From NCBI GenBank assembly GCA_965601825.1, contig OZ271839.1, forward strand, positions 3,410,001-3,474,000: a stretch of DNA of 64,000 bases. The letters are read 5' to 3'. Below are positions 34,021 to 43,427 of the stretch, in pieces (the stretch's first letter is position 1; each line of letters starts with the position of its first letter). The stretch is from HXMU1420-13 sp965601825 (GTDB lineage Bacteria; Bacteroidota; Rhodothermia; Balneolales; Balneolaceae). Under the pieces are notes generated by a model. The model saw only the letters and a list, made by a program, of their open reading frames with translations. It had not been told where the DNA came from and made no database searches. Made by a program: the position numbers and the translations under genes.

Positions 34021-34084
34021 AACCCTAGTTTAAACGAACAGAATTCTTATCACAATTGTTTAGCCTGCAAACAGTTAGATACCT

Positions 34085-34921
34085 ATGAACGACGCATTTA
34101 TCGAGAGGCTTTATCATTCACACAAAGAGTGTGTACAATGTCCATCACGTGAGGAAGTAAAAAGCTTTTATCAGAATTTATTAGGCACATTATTCCCTAA
34201 CTATTCGACTCAATCTCATGATTCTCTGCCCAAATTCAATCTGCACATCCTGAATTTGAGAGAAGAGTTGTATGAGATGCTCTATATCCAAACTAAGAAT
34301 ACAGAGCTTGATGCAGCTGAAATCACCAAATCTTTTTTTGATGCTCTCCCTGAAATTTATGAGCAGCTTCAGCAGGATGTAACCGCGATGTATGAAGGAG
34401 ACCCGGCTGCAGTAAGTCGCGATGAAGTAATTCGATCTTACCCAGGGTTCTTTGCCATTGCTGCTTATCGGTTAGCTCATCAACTCGCAAAGAGTGGAGT
34501 TTCAATTTTACCGAGAATGATTACCGAGTATGCTCATAATATAACGGGAATAGATATCCATCCCGGAGCAAAAATTGGATCACATTTTTGCATTGATCAC
34601 GGAACAGGAATCGTTATTGGAGAAACCACAGAAATTGGAAATCACGTGAAAATCTATCAGGGAGTAACACTTGGTGCATTAAGTGTGAAGAAAGAGGACG
34701 CTAAAACCAAACGACATCCAACAATTGAAGATCATGTAGTGATTTATTCCGGTGCAACCATATTGGGAGGAAAAACTATTATTGGGAACAATAGTGTAAT
34801 TGGGGGGAATGTATGGATCACAAAAAGTATCCCGGCCAATTCACAAGTACATTATTCAACTAAAGTGATGACCGAAGGCGAAATGGCTTTCGAGACAAAT
34901 ATTATTAAGACAGAAGCATGA
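34085..34921 (+). CDS. cysE: Serine O-acetyltransferase
   Basis: 278 residues. An N-terminal helical SATase region (about 1-130) precedes a left-handed beta-helix with hexapeptide repeats: GIDIHPGAKIGSHFCIDHGTG, VIGETTEIGNHVKIYQGVTLGA, then HPTIEDHVVIYSGATILGGKTIIG. The catalytic His-Asp dyad region (SHFCIDHGTG) is intact. The longer N-terminal domain is of the EpsC-like type of Bacteroidota and cyanobacteria. It makes O-acetylserine for cysteine synthesis; its stop overlaps the cysM start by 4 bases (ATGA). Confidence 0.9.
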   Translation: MNDAFIERLYHSHKECVQCPSREEVKSFYQNLLGTLFPNYSTQSHDSLPKFNLHILNLREELYEMLYIQTKNTELDAAEITKSFFDALPEIYEQLQQDVTAMYEGDPAAVSRDEVIRSYPGFFAIAAYRLAHQLAKSGVSILPRMITEYAHNITGIDIHPGAKIGSHFCIDHGTGIVIGETTEIGNHVKIYQGVTLGALSVKKEDAKTKRHPTIEDHVVIYSGATILGGKTIIGNNSVIGGNVWITKSIPANSQVHYSTKVMTEGEMAFETNIIKTEA

Positions 34922-35799
34922 AACTCCAAGAATTAATCGGCAACACACCGCTTGTTGAAATCGAGCATTTAAATCCGAATAAATCAGTAAAGATTTACGG
35001 AAAGCTGGAGGGGCAAAATCCCGGTGGCTCTGTGAAAGATCGTGCAGCATTCAATATGATTCAGAGTGCTATTGATCGAAATGAAATAAAAGTTGGAGAC
35101 AAACTGGTTGAGGCAACTTCAGGAAATACTGGGATCGCATTGGCAATGGTGGCAAGCAAACTTGGAATTGGGATGACATTAATCATGCCGGACGGAGCAA
35201 CTCCTGAACGGGTTAAAACCATGAAAGCGTACGGAGCTGAAGTTATCCTCACTCCAGCAGCTAAAACCATTGAATATTCCAGAGAACTTGCTGAAGAGAT
35301 GGCATCTTCCGGTGATTATCACATTTTAAATCAGTTCGCCAATCCTGATAATTACAAAATGCATTATAAGACTACGGGTCCTGAAATCTGGAGAGATACC
35401 AAAGGGAAAGTCACCCATTTTGTTTCAGCTATGGGAACAACCGGTACCATTATGGGTGTTTCAAGATATTTGAAAGAGCAAAATCCGGATGTTCAGATTG
35501 TTGGAACCCAACCAACCGATGGATCTCGAATTCCGGGGATTAGAAGATGGTCGCCAGAGTTTTTACCAAAAATCTACGAACCAAAACGAGTTGATCGCAT
35601 CATTGATGTAAGTGCAGATCAGGCAACACAAATGACACGGAGTTTAGCTGCTGAAGAAGGAATTCTTGCCGGAATGAGTTCTGGCGGCGCAATGACAGCT
35701 GCTCTTCAGGTTGCATCCGAAATCGAAGAGGGCATTATTGTATCCATCGTTTGTGATCGCGGTGATCGATATTTGAGTAGTTCATTATTTGAGGATTAG
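34918..35799 (+). CDS. cysM: Cysteine synthase (O-acetylserine sulfhydrylase, CysM-type)
   Basis: 293 residues. The PLP lysine is in NPGGSVKDRAA, with the substrate loop EATSGNTGIALA, the phosphate-binding loop AMGTTGTIMGVSRYLKEQ and the late LAGMSSGGAM. The short length, and lack of the CysK C-terminal tail, fit CysM. It converts O-acetylserine and sulfide (or thiosulfate) to cysteine (or sulfocysteine). Overlap with cysE makes translational coupling and a two-gene cysteine operon clear. Confidence 0.9.
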   Translation: MKLQELIGNTPLVEIEHLNPNKSVKIYGKLEGQNPGGSVKDRAAFNMIQSAIDRNEIKVGDKLVEATSGNTGIALAMVASKLGIGMTLIMPDGATPERVKTMKAYGAEVILTPAAKTIEYSRELAEEMASSGDYHILNQFANPDNYKMHYKTTGPEIWRDTKGKVTHFVSAMGTTGTIMGVSRYLKEQNPDVQIVGTQPTDGSRIPGIRRWSPEFLPKIYEPKRVDRIIDVSADQATQMTRSLAAEEGILAGMSSGGAMTAALQVASEIEEGIIVSIVCDRGDRYLSSSLFED

Positions 35800-35825
35800 T
35801 TAGCATGAGTATTGAGATTTGAGTC

Positions 35826-36347
35826 ATGAGAATTATTATATCAATTATCACCCTCTCTTTCTGCATTTTTAATGGTTGTGAGCAAAAAACAGATTATGGA
35901 AAAGTAGTCATAACTCAATTCGACTATGGTACCTCAAATGACAGTTTGCACTTTAAGTTAGATGAATATGGATATTTTCCTTTTGATAACATTCCATTTA
36001 GCATGGTGCAACAACCAACTGCTAACTTGAATTATTTTGATGAATATTTATTATTTGAAAATATTTTTAGTACAGGATATAGTGGAAATGAAATAAAAAT
36101 CACTATAAATAAGAATCTTCAGATTACTGATGCCTCATTCTATAAATGGACTGATACAAATTTTGGTGATTCAACTAATTACTTTGTTGAAAAAGTCATT
36201 CTTGAATTAGATAAAGATCCTTTTACAGATTCATCATTCAAAGGCAGATACTCTTTACAAATTCGTCAAGACTATTTCTCGAATGGGTTTCATTTAGCAA
36301 AAGACACCACATTCCGTTTCATTTATAAAGGGAAGTTTAAATTCTAG
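35826..36347 (+). CDS. Hypothetical lipoprotein, 173 residues
   Basis: A lipoprotein signal ends FNGC (cysteine at residue 18). The mature part has strand-like patterns and many Asn, Tyr and Phe residues, with no motif I recognise. It follows cysM after 26 bases but the intervening sequence and a more AT-rich composition suggest an independent gene. Confidence 0.55.
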   Translation: MRIIISIITLSFCIFNGCEQKTDYGKVVITQFDYGTSNDSLHFKLDEYGYFPFDNIPFSMVQQPTANLNYFDEYLLFENIFSTGYSGNEIKITINKNLQITDASFYKWTDTNFGDSTNYFVEKVILELDKDPFTDSSFKGRYSLQIRQDYFSNGFHLAKDTTFRFIYKGKFKF

Positions 36348-36434
36348 TAACTGAAAATCACATTCCCAAAAAAGTCGAGATCATTGTAATTTATCTGATC
36401 AATCTTTCAAACAGATAAAGGATCAGGAATATTC

Positions 36435-37157
36435 ATGGGTCGAATTTTTGAAGTACGAAAAGCCGCTAAGTTTGCACGATGGAATCGTATCGCAAAACAA
36501 TTCTCTAGAATTGGTAAGGAAATTGAGATTGCTGTAAAAGCTGGCGGACCCGATTCTGATACAAATCCAACGTTACGTCGTGCTATCCAGAATGGCAAAG
36601 GCGTTAATATGCCCAAAGATCTTATCGAACGTGCCATTAAACGTGCCGTTGGTAAAGATGCCACCAATTATGAGGAAGTTCTCTTTGAAGGATATGCTCC
36701 GCATGGTGTTGCTGTTTTGGTTGAAACCGCAACCGACAATAACACTCGAACAGTCGGTAATGTGCGTCCGATTTTCAACAAAAATGGTGGAAATCTTGGC
36801 AATGCCGGTAGTGTGGCTTTTCAGTTTACTCAGGTTGGTTCTTTTAAAATTAAACCGGGCGAGTTTGATGAAGAAGAACTTGAGTTGGAACTAATCGATT
36901 ATGGACTCTCTGAGATGGGAGAATCCGAAGACGATGAAGGCAATCGCATTTTAGTGATTCGTTGTGAATTCCTGGAATTCGGAAATATGCAGCAGGCATT
37001 TGAAGAAAAAGGTATCGAACCGATTAGTGCAGAAACGGATTGGATTCCACAATCAACAGTCACTTTGGATGAAGAAAAGGCCGAAGAAGTAATGACTGTA
37101 ATTGATAAGCTGGAACAAGACGAAGACGTCCAGCGGGTGTTCCACAACTTGGTTTAA
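36435..37157 (+). CDS. YebC/PmpR family protein
   Basis: 240 residues, the normal YebC length. The N-terminus GRIFEVRKAAKFARWNRIAKQFSRIGKEI replaces the common AGHSKWANIKHRK start, a variant I associate with Bacteroidota. Core blocks are intact: NPTLRRAIQNGKGVNMPKDLIERAIKRA, YEGYAPHGVAV-like FEGYAPHGVAVLVETATDNNTRT and GGNLGNAGSVAFQF. YebC proteins were annotated as transcription regulators; members of the family aid ribosomes at proline stretches. AGGAA precedes the ATG. Its stop shares TTAA with the convergent M1 peptidase gene. Confidence 0.9.
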   Translation: MGRIFEVRKAAKFARWNRIAKQFSRIGKEIEIAVKAGGPDSDTNPTLRRAIQNGKGVNMPKDLIERAIKRAVGKDATNYEEVLFEGYAPHGVAVLVETATDNNTRTVGNVRPIFNKNGGNLGNAGSVAFQFTQVGSFKIKPGEFDEEELELELIDYGLSEMGESEDDEGNRILVIRCEFLEFGNMQQAFEEKGIEPISAETDWIPQSTVTLDEEKAEEVMTVIDKLEQDEDVQRVFHNLV

Positions 37158-38812
37158 TTGCCAAGGATATTCTGACTACTTATATAGAAGTCTGGATGAA
37201 CTTGAAGTCGATCTGCAAATGATTTTAACGATTGCCATCCAGCGTTAGGTTTTAACCAGAGCTCTTCGTCATCCAAATATACCTTAACCGGCATTTCAAA
37301 TTCTGAAACAGTGTTTGTCCATCTATATGCTAAGTATCCATTTGTGAAGGCGTATTCCAAGTTCGGGATTCTTATATCACGGAGATACTGATCGAAAATT
37401 GGAGTCAAGTCCTCTCCTAAAGCTTCACTCATATAATTTTCAATTTGGGCGGTTTTGACGGTTTGATGTCTAAAATCGCTATTCAAACCTCGAAGAGTTT
37501 CCCGCCACAATTCATCATCATCAAAAACTTGTCGTAGGGTGTGCAGCATATTCCCTCCTTTGTAATACATATCAGAAGAACCTTCGTAATGGACATCATA
37601 AATCCCAATAATTGGACGATCGTTTTGAACATTGAATCGAACACCTCGTGCATATTCATCTGCAGCTTGCTCACCAAAATGATATTCCAGAAATAGAAAT
37701 TCGGAATAATGGGTAAAACCCTCATGAATCCACATATCTGCGATATCTTTATAAGTAATGTTATTTGCAAACCACTCGTGACCTGATTCATGCACGATGA
37801 TAAAATCGAATTTCAGTCCCCATCCCGATCCGCTTAAATCACTACCGAGATATCCATTTTGATAACCATTTCCGTAGGTCACAGAGCTTTGATGTTCCAT
37901 ACCTAAATAAGGTGCTTCAACCAATTTGTAGCTGTCTTCATAAAAAGGATATGGACCGAACCAATATTCAAAAGCTTCTATGGTTCTTGGTACTTCAGCA
38001 AAATGTTGGATTGCAGCTTCATAGTTTTCTCGAAGAACCCAATAATCAGCATCTAATTCCCCTTCCTCACCGCTAATGATTTCTTTGAAGTTCACATAAT
38101 CGCCTATATTTATATTAACTCCATAATTATTGATGGGGTTTGAGACAAACCAATGCCACGTTTTTGTTCCATTCGCATTTTCTGTGACTTCTCTTAATCG
38201 ACCATTAGATACATTGGTTAATTTTTCCGGAATTGTCACACTGATAAGCATACTATCCGGTTCATCATAAGCATGGTCTTTATTCGGCCACCAAATACTA
38301 GCACCAATTCCCTGATTTGCATTTGCTATAAATGGCTTTCCATTTGAATCGCGCGTCCAAACAAAGCCACCATCCCAGGGAGCATTTGCTGCTTTTTTCG
38401 GTTTCCCCTGAAAGTGGATTAAAACTTCTTCAATATCACCTACACTTTTATCAGATTCCGTTTCTATAAAATACGCATTGCTATCACGTTCAAACTCAAG
38501 AACAATACCGTTTTGTATCACAGAAGTGATTTCCATCGGTACTTGAAGATCCAATTGCAAGAGATTGGTAGATACATCCTCAACCTTATATCTCATTAAG
38601 TTTGTACCTCGTAAAGTTGAATCTTCTAAATCAACACTAACATCCAGATGATAGTAGCTAAGATCCCACCATGCTCTTTCCGGAGTTATTGAACCTCGAA
38701 GTGTATCATGTCTGGAAAAGTCTTTCTGGACATCGAAAAATTGAGCTTTAATCGGAGTACTAAATAGAAAGAATAACAAGATAGAAGTGAATCTTAGCAT
38801 CACTCTATCCAA
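37154..38812 (-). CDS. M1-family metallo-aminopeptidase, secreted
   Basis: 552 residues with a signal peptide (ending PIKAQFF). The N-terminal beta domain is followed by the GAMEN-like exopeptidase motif as GMEH (YLGMEHQSSV), then HESGHEWFAN for zinc and catalysis, with the third ligand Glu in DMWIHEGFTHYSE and the transition-state Tyr probably in MYYKGGNML. The C-terminal ARM-like domain found in longer M1 enzymes is short. It should remove N-terminal residues from periplasmic peptides. The start overlaps the DUF420 stop by 8 bases, so the two are co-transcribed. Confidence 0.88.
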   Translation of the reverse strand: MDRVMLRFTSILLFFLFSTPIKAQFFDVQKDFSRHDTLRGSITPERAWWDLSYYHLDVSVDLEDSTLRGTNLMRYKVEDVSTNLLQLDLQVPMEITSVIQNGIVLEFERDSNAYFIETESDKSVGDIEEVLIHFQGKPKKAANAPWDGGFVWTRDSNGKPFIANANQGIGASIWWPNKDHAYDEPDSMLISVTIPEKLTNVSNGRLREVTENANGTKTWHWFVSNPINNYGVNINIGDYVNFKEIISGEEGELDADYWVLRENYEAAIQHFAEVPRTIEAFEYWFGPYPFYEDSYKLVEAPYLGMEHQSSVTYGNGYQNGYLGSDLSGSGWGLKFDFIIVHESGHEWFANNITYKDIADMWIHEGFTHYSEFLFLEYHFGEQAADEYARGVRFNVQNDRPIIGIYDVHYEGSSDMYYKGGNMLHTLRQVFDDDELWRETLRGLNSDFRHQTVKTAQIENYMSEALGEDLTPIFDQYLRDIRIPNLEYAFTNGYLAYRWTNTVSEFEMPVKVYLDDEELWLKPNAGWQSLKSFADRLQVHPDFYISSQNILGN

Positions 38813-39374
38813 ATACTTTCAGAAATATAAAAATGAGTACGCCTGTAACGGAGACATATAACCAGATGGGGAATGTCCAACGAGCAATCTTTCTGTGCTT
38901 TACAAACTGTCCAGATAATGAGTAGAAGAATGTGGTTAGAATTAATGGAACAACAAAAACCGAAAGAACGATATGAGTAATGAGAATGAAGAAATAAATG
39001 TATCGAATTATTCCTTCAGTCATAAACTTTGTATCTCCGACAAATGTGTAATAAATCACATAGCTGACAAGAAATAAGGTGGATGAGATAAATGCACTAA
39101 TCATGAAGTTCATGTGTCGGGCAAATTGCTTCTTTTTTATCTCATTAATACCTAAGATCAAAAATATAGTGCTCAATCCATTAAATGTGGCATTCAAAAA
39201 AGAAAGGTTCTTAATCCAAGGTAATTGTGTTACTGCCGGTGGTTTGAAGTAAATCAGCCAAAACAAGAAAACTACTGCTGCAATGCTAACTCCAATTATT
39301 AGACGGATTGCTTTCTTCGAATCATAGTTTTGTAATGCTCTGGCACTGTCCGGTAATTTTAAATCTTGGGCCAT
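38805..39374 (-). CDS. DUF420 membrane protein (YozB/CtaM-like)
   Basis: 189 residues with five membrane helices. The core LSFLNATFNGLSTIFLILGINEIKKKQFARHMNFM and the later THIVLSVFVVPLIL and KHRKIARWTFPIWLYVSVTGV match DUF420, including its conserved His residues. Firmicute members (YozB/CtaM) are needed to make active haem-copper oxidase. The gene is divergent from the actA-coxD operon across 301 bases, which supports an assembly role here (inference). Downstream, on the same transcript, is the M1 peptidase. Confidence 0.82.
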   Translation of the reverse strand: MAQDLKLPDSARALQNYDSKKAIRLIIGVSIAAVVFLFWLIYFKPPAVTQLPWIKNLSFLNATFNGLSTIFLILGINEIKKKQFARHMNFMISAFISSTLFLVSYVIYYTFVGDTKFMTEGIIRYIYFFILITHIVLSVFVVPLILTTFFYSLSGQFVKHRKIARWTFPIWLYVSVTGVLIFIFLKVFG

Positions 39375-39675
39375 AAATCTTGATATGGTTGGGGTCTATT
39401 TTTTTGCATTTTCTTGACTGGAATCAAGTTACAGAATTCCAGAAATAAGGTCTCATTATTGGCAACTAACAAAGTTTTTTTAACAATTGTTCTTATTTTG
39501 ACGATAAAGCGAACGGCTTCCAAAATAGACGAATTTCGCCAAGTTATTTAGAACTATTTTAAATAAGCGTGACCTGCATTAACAGGTTACCAATCAATAT
39601 AAAAATTCGATAGATTTGGCGACCTTCGGAACGGAGGTACATGCCGTGATATTTCAACAAAAATCAGCTTAAAAT
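39375..39675. promoter_or_regulatory. Divergent regulatory region between DUF420 and the act-cox operon
   Basis: 301 bases without a convincing gene. It should contain two divergent promoters. Candidate elements are TTGACT near 39413, a TAnnTTTG-like TAGATTTG near 39610 on the plus strand, the inverted repeat ACCTG-CATTAA-CAGGT and, closest to actA, a strong ribosome-binding site GGAGGT at 39633-39638 (see the separate entry). Promoter placement is tentative. Confidence 0.5.
39646..39672 (+). other. Possible leader minigene before actA
   Basis: GGAGGT (39633-39638) is followed after 7 bases by GTG and eight codons (GTG ATA TTT CAA CAA AAA) ending in TCA GCT TAA, only 3 bases before the actA ATG and in the same frame. 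An overlapping ATG at 39641 gives a two-codon frame. actA itself has no ribosome-binding site in the expected place, so ribosomes may load here and re-initiate on actA. Alternatively the GGAGGT is chance. Confidence 0.35.
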
Positions 39676-40320
39676 ATGGCGCAGATTTTCCCAAAGTGGA
39701 CAAATCAAGTTCCCAGATTGTTACTTGTAGGCTTAATTGTAACAGCAAACGTAGTTATACTGGGTGTTTGGTACTATTTCTCACCTGAATACACAGACGT
39801 TGGTTATGCACCGGAACAACCTGTTCCATATTCTCATCAAATCCATGTAGATAAACTTGGACTTGATTGTCAATATTGCCACACTTCTGTATTTGATTCA
39901 AAACAGGCTAATGTTCCGCCTACACAAACATGTATGAATTGCCACAATCAGATTAAAACTGATAGTGAGAAGCTGGCACCAATCAGAGAAAGCTGGGAAA
40001 CCGGCAAAGCAATTGAATGGGTACGTATTAATAATCTTGCAGATTATGCCTATTTCAATCACGCTGCTCACGTGAATGTTGGTGTTGGTTGTGAAAGCTG
40101 CCATGGAAGAATTGATAAGATGGAAGTTGTCTATCAATCTGAGCCACTAAGTATGAGTTGGTGTCTTGATTGCCATCGTGAGCCAGAGAAATATCTAAGA
40201 CCGGTAGAAGAAGTAACTACTATGGGTTATGAAGTGGAGAATCAGCTAATTCTAGGTGCTGAGCTCGTACGTAAAAACAATGTGAGCCCGCCCCTTTATT
40301 GTCAAGGCTGCCACTACTAA
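39676..40320 (+). CDS. actA: Alternative Complex III subunit ActA, pentahaem cytochrome c
   Basis: 214 residues. One N-terminal membrane helix (about 15-35) anchors a periplasmic domain with five CxxCH motifs: CQYCH, CMNCH, CESCH, CLDCH and CQGCH, the haem count known for ActA. Sequence such as PYSHQIHVDKLGLDCQYCH and YFNHAAHVNVGVGCESCH supplies distal histidines. In Alternative Complex III it carries electrons from the iron-sulfur subunit ActB towards the exit cytochrome. First gene of the operon. Confidence 0.93.
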   Translation: MAQIFPKWTNQVPRLLLVGLIVTANVVILGVWYYFSPEYTDVGYAPEQPVPYSHQIHVDKLGLDCQYCHTSVFDSKQANVPPTQTCMNCHNQIKTDSEKLAPIRESWETGKAIEWVRINNLADYAYFNHAAHVNVGVGCESCHGRIDKMEVVYQSEPLSMSWCLDCHREPEKYLRPVEEVTTMGYEVENQLILGAELVRKNNVSPPLYCQGCHY

Positions 40321-40349
40321 ACCATTACTGTTGAATTTATAATCATCTG

Positions 40350-43300
40350 ATGAGCGAATTAACACAGAATACTTACTGGAAAAGCTTAAACGAGTTAGCT
40401 CAGAATAAAGAATATCAAAAATTTGTAGAACGAGAGTTTCCTGAAGATGCCACTGAATTAAAAGATGGCGTCTCAAGAAAAGGATTCCTTAGAGTGATGG
40501 GTGCAAGTATTGCTTTAGCTGGTTTTGCAGCATGCCGTCGTCCTGTCCAAAAGATTCTACCTTATTCAAAACAACCAGAAGACATAGTACCGGGCATTCC
40601 CCTATACTATGCTACTTCAATGCCTTTCCAGGGAAGTTTGACTGGTCTGGTAATTGAAAATCACCAAGGGCGCCCAACAAAATTAGAAGGAAATGACCTT
40701 CATCCTGCCTCAGGTGGAAATACAAATGCGTTCCACCAGGCATCTGTTCTTGAAATGTATGACCCTGACCGTTCAAGAGGACCGGTTAGAAATGGCACAA
40801 GAACAACTACTGAAGATTTTAACAACTTCGTAGCCGATTACTTTGCTGATTCAAATAGAAGAATCGCATTTATTTCTGAGGCAAATTCCTCACCCACCTA
40901 TAATAGTCTTAAAGAAGAAGCTTTAAACAAATTTAACGGTGCAAAATGGGTTACGTATGAAGCATTTGGCGAAGATAATGCGATCGAAGGTAACAATATC
41001 GCATTTGGCAGAAGGTTAAGAGCATACTACAACTATATCAATGCTGATGTTATTGTAAGTTTGGATGACGATTTTTTATCTCCAACTCACCCTAACAATG
41101 TAGAGTATGCCAAACAAGTCACTTCTAGAAGAAAAGTAACTAGTACTGAAGATTCCATGAACCGGATTTATTCGGTTGAAAACGGATTCACTTTAACAGG
41201 TTCTTTCGCCGATAACCGCTTAAGAGTTAAAGCAAGTGAAATGGCTGATTTCACCAATGCTCTTGCTGCAGCTCTTTCATCTAGAATTAGCGGATTAAAT
41301 AATTTCTCTTCTGTTTCTAACAAATTCACAGATTCAGAATTCGTTATTGCTCTAGCCGATGATTTAGCTGCTAATGCAGGTAGAACTGCGGTTTCAGCCG
41401 GATTTGATCATACGCCTGAAGTACACGCAGTAGTGGCAGCAATTAATACGGCACTTGATAACACTGGAAATACTGTTAATTACCTTACTGTTCCTCATTT
41501 CGACAATCAGGATAACAAAGCGGCATTCGCTGAAGTAGTAAGTGAAATTGCAAATGGTGACTTCGACGCTGTTGTAATCATTGGAGCAAATCCAGTATTT
41601 ACCGCACCATCTGACTTAGATTTTGCTAATGCATTGTCAAATGCATCTGAGGTATTCCACCTTTCTACATATAATGATGAGACCGGAAACGCTGCAAGCT
41701 GGCATCTTGGAAGATCTCATTATCTAGAAGCATGGGGCGATGGCTACTCATTTGGTGGCGCCAGATCGGTTATCCAGCCTCAAATACAGCCTTTGCATGA
41801 CACTCTTTCCGAAATTGAGTTTTTAGGAGCGATTGTAGAAGCAGGTCAAGTAAATGGTTACGACTTAGTAAGAGAAACATTTAATAGCTTCTACTCAAGA
41901 AATTTTGAAAATCGTTGGTTAGATATTCTACACGATGGTATTGATGTAACTGATGGTTTCTCAATATCAAACCGGTCAATTCGATCTGTTTCACCAGCGC
42001 CTTCTACAATAGTTGATGGAATAGAGATAGTATTCAAAGCTGACAATTCAGTTCATGACGGTCGTTTTGCAAACTTAGGATGGTTACAGGAATTACCAGA
42101 TCCAATTACTAAGATTACCTGGGATAATGTTGCATTAATTAGTGCTAACACAGCCGAATCCTTAGGAATTGATACAAGTAGTCCATTAGGCGTTGCGGAA
42201 CAACAAGTTCTGAATATTGCAGTAAATGGAACTCCTATTCAGGCTGCTGCCTGGGTTCAACCAGGACATGCTGATGATTCGATTACTATCCACTCTGGAT
42301 ACGGAAGAGAAGGAATTGGGCGTGTAGCTGATGTTCAATCAGAGAGTTCACAATTATTTGACTCTTCCATGGTATCAGGTGGGGTTAACATCTACCCAAT
42401 TCGATCAACTGGTACAATGTTGTTCAGTACAGCTGCAGTATCTTTAGACAGCAGTACCTATGAAATCGCATCTGTTCAGGATCATCACAGTCTTGAAGGT
42501 CGCGACATGTATCGTCAGGCTACTTTAAAGAAATACAAAGAGAAGCCAGATTACGCTACATTCAAGGCTGTTCATAAATATGCAGTTCCGGGAATGAAGG
42601 AAGCTGCAGCATTAGGTGAAGATCAACCTATTTCACTATTTAATGAGCAGGTTGCAGTAGAAGGTGAACCACAATGGGGAATGGCCATTGATTTAAACTC
42701 ATGTTTCGGTTGTGGAGTTTGTATCATTGCTTGTCAATCAGAGAATAACATTCCAGTTATTGGTAAACGTGAGGTTATTCGTGGACGTGAAATGCATTGG
42801 ATTCGAACCGATCGCTATTACATGGGTGATGTTGAAAATCCACAAGCTGTTCATCAACCAGTTCCATGTATGCATTGCGAATTGGCACCTTGTGAACAAG
42901 TTTGCCCGGTTGCAGCTACAACTCACAGTGACGATGGAATGAACCAAATGACTTATAATCGATGTATTGGTACTCGTTATTGTGCAAATAACTGTCCATT
43001 TAAGGTTCGAAGGTTCAATTTCTTCAATTATCCAAAAGAGTATCTGACTACCGGCGAAGATCCGGATATCATACAAATGGCGATGAATCCTGAGGTAACC
43101 GTACGTTTCCGCGGGGTTATGGAAAAATGTACATATTGTGTACAGCGTGTAAATCGTGCTAAAATCAATACAAAAATTGAAACTGGTTATCCAAAACCAG
43201 CTGATGGATCTGTTCAAACAGCTTGTCAGCAAGCCTGTCCTGCAGATGCAATTTATTTTGGTGATTTAACCGATGAGAACAGCGAAGTGGTTGCAATGAA

Positions 43301-43427
43301 GCGTAACGAACGTAACTACTTGATGCTAGAGGAATTAAACGTTCGCCCACGTACTTCTTATATCGCTAAATTGACGAATCCAAACCCGGCTTTGGTGAAA
43401 GAAACTAACGAGGAATACGCCCAATAA
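40350..43427 (+). CDS. actB: Alternative Complex III subunit ActB, molybdopterin-like/iron-sulfur protein
   Basis: 1025 residues, a fusion of a molybdopterin-oxidoreductase-like part (about 1-740, without cofactor motifs) with a ferredoxin-like part (about 770-1010). The latter has cysteine clusters CFGCGVCIIAC, CMHCELAPCEQVCP, CIGTRYCANNCP, CTYCVQR and ACQQACP for three 4Fe-4S and one 3Fe-4S centres in the family. Near residue 43 a Tat-like segment reads SRKGFLRVMG, with Arg-Lys instead of twin Arg, and ends GFAAC. The stop overlaps the actC start by one base. Confidence 0.93.
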   Translation: MSELTQNTYWKSLNELAQNKEYQKFVEREFPEDATELKDGVSRKGFLRVMGASIALAGFAACRRPVQKILPYSKQPEDIVPGIPLYYATSMPFQGSLTGLVIENHQGRPTKLEGNDLHPASGGNTNAFHQASVLEMYDPDRSRGPVRNGTRTTTEDFNNFVADYFADSNRRIAFISEANSSPTYNSLKEEALNKFNGAKWVTYEAFGEDNAIEGNNIAFGRRLRAYYNYINADVIVSLDDDFLSPTHPNNVEYAKQVTSRRKVTSTEDSMNRIYSVENGFTLTGSFADNRLRVKASEMADFTNALAAALSSRISGLNNFSSVSNKFTDSEFVIALADDLAANAGRTAVSAGFDHTPEVHAVVAAINTALDNTGNTVNYLTVPHFDNQDNKAAFAEVVSEIANGDFDAVVIIGANPVFTAPSDLDFANALSNASEVFHLSTYNDETGNAASWHLGRSHYLEAWGDGYSFGGARSVIQPQIQPLHDTLSEIEFLGAIVEAGQVNGYDLVRETFNSFYSRNFENRWLDILHDGIDVTDGFSISNRSIRSVSPAPSTIVDGIEIVFKADNSVHDGRFANLGWLQELPDPITKITWDNVALISANTAESLGIDTSSPLGVAEQQVLNIAVNGTPIQAAAWVQPGHADDSITIHSGYGREGIGRVADVQSESSQLFDSSMVSGGVNIYPIRSTGTMLFSTAAVSLDSSTYEIASVQDHHSLEGRDMYRQATLKKYKEKPDYATFKAVHKYAVPGMKEAAALGEDQPISLFNEQVAVEGEPQWGMAIDLNSCFGCGVCIIACQSENNIPVIGKREVIRGREMHWIRTDRYYMGDVENPQAVHQPVPCMHCELAPCEQVCPVAATTHSDDGMNQMTYNRCIGTRYCANNCPFKVRRFNFFNYPKEYLTTGEDPDIIQMAMNPEVTVRFRGVMEKCTYCVQRVNRAKINTKIETGYPKPADGSVQTACQQACPADAIYFGDLTDENSEVVAMKRNERNYLMLEELNVRPRTSYIAKLTNPNPALVKETNEEYAQ

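Larger units (their letters stand above)
33766..34084. other. 319-bp intergenic region packed with dispersed repeats
   Basis: No gene is supported here. The region holds four short repeat units in a row (33808-33843, 33878-33915, 33947-33971 and 34000-34020, listed separately). The last 60 bases before cysE are AT-rich and probably contain its promoter. Confidence 0.7.

Noticed and set aside
42738..43232. 164-codon minus-strand frame within actB
   Set aside because: The complementary strand encodes the conserved iron-sulfur cysteine clusters; the antisense frame is cysteine/isoleucine-rich noise from codon structure.
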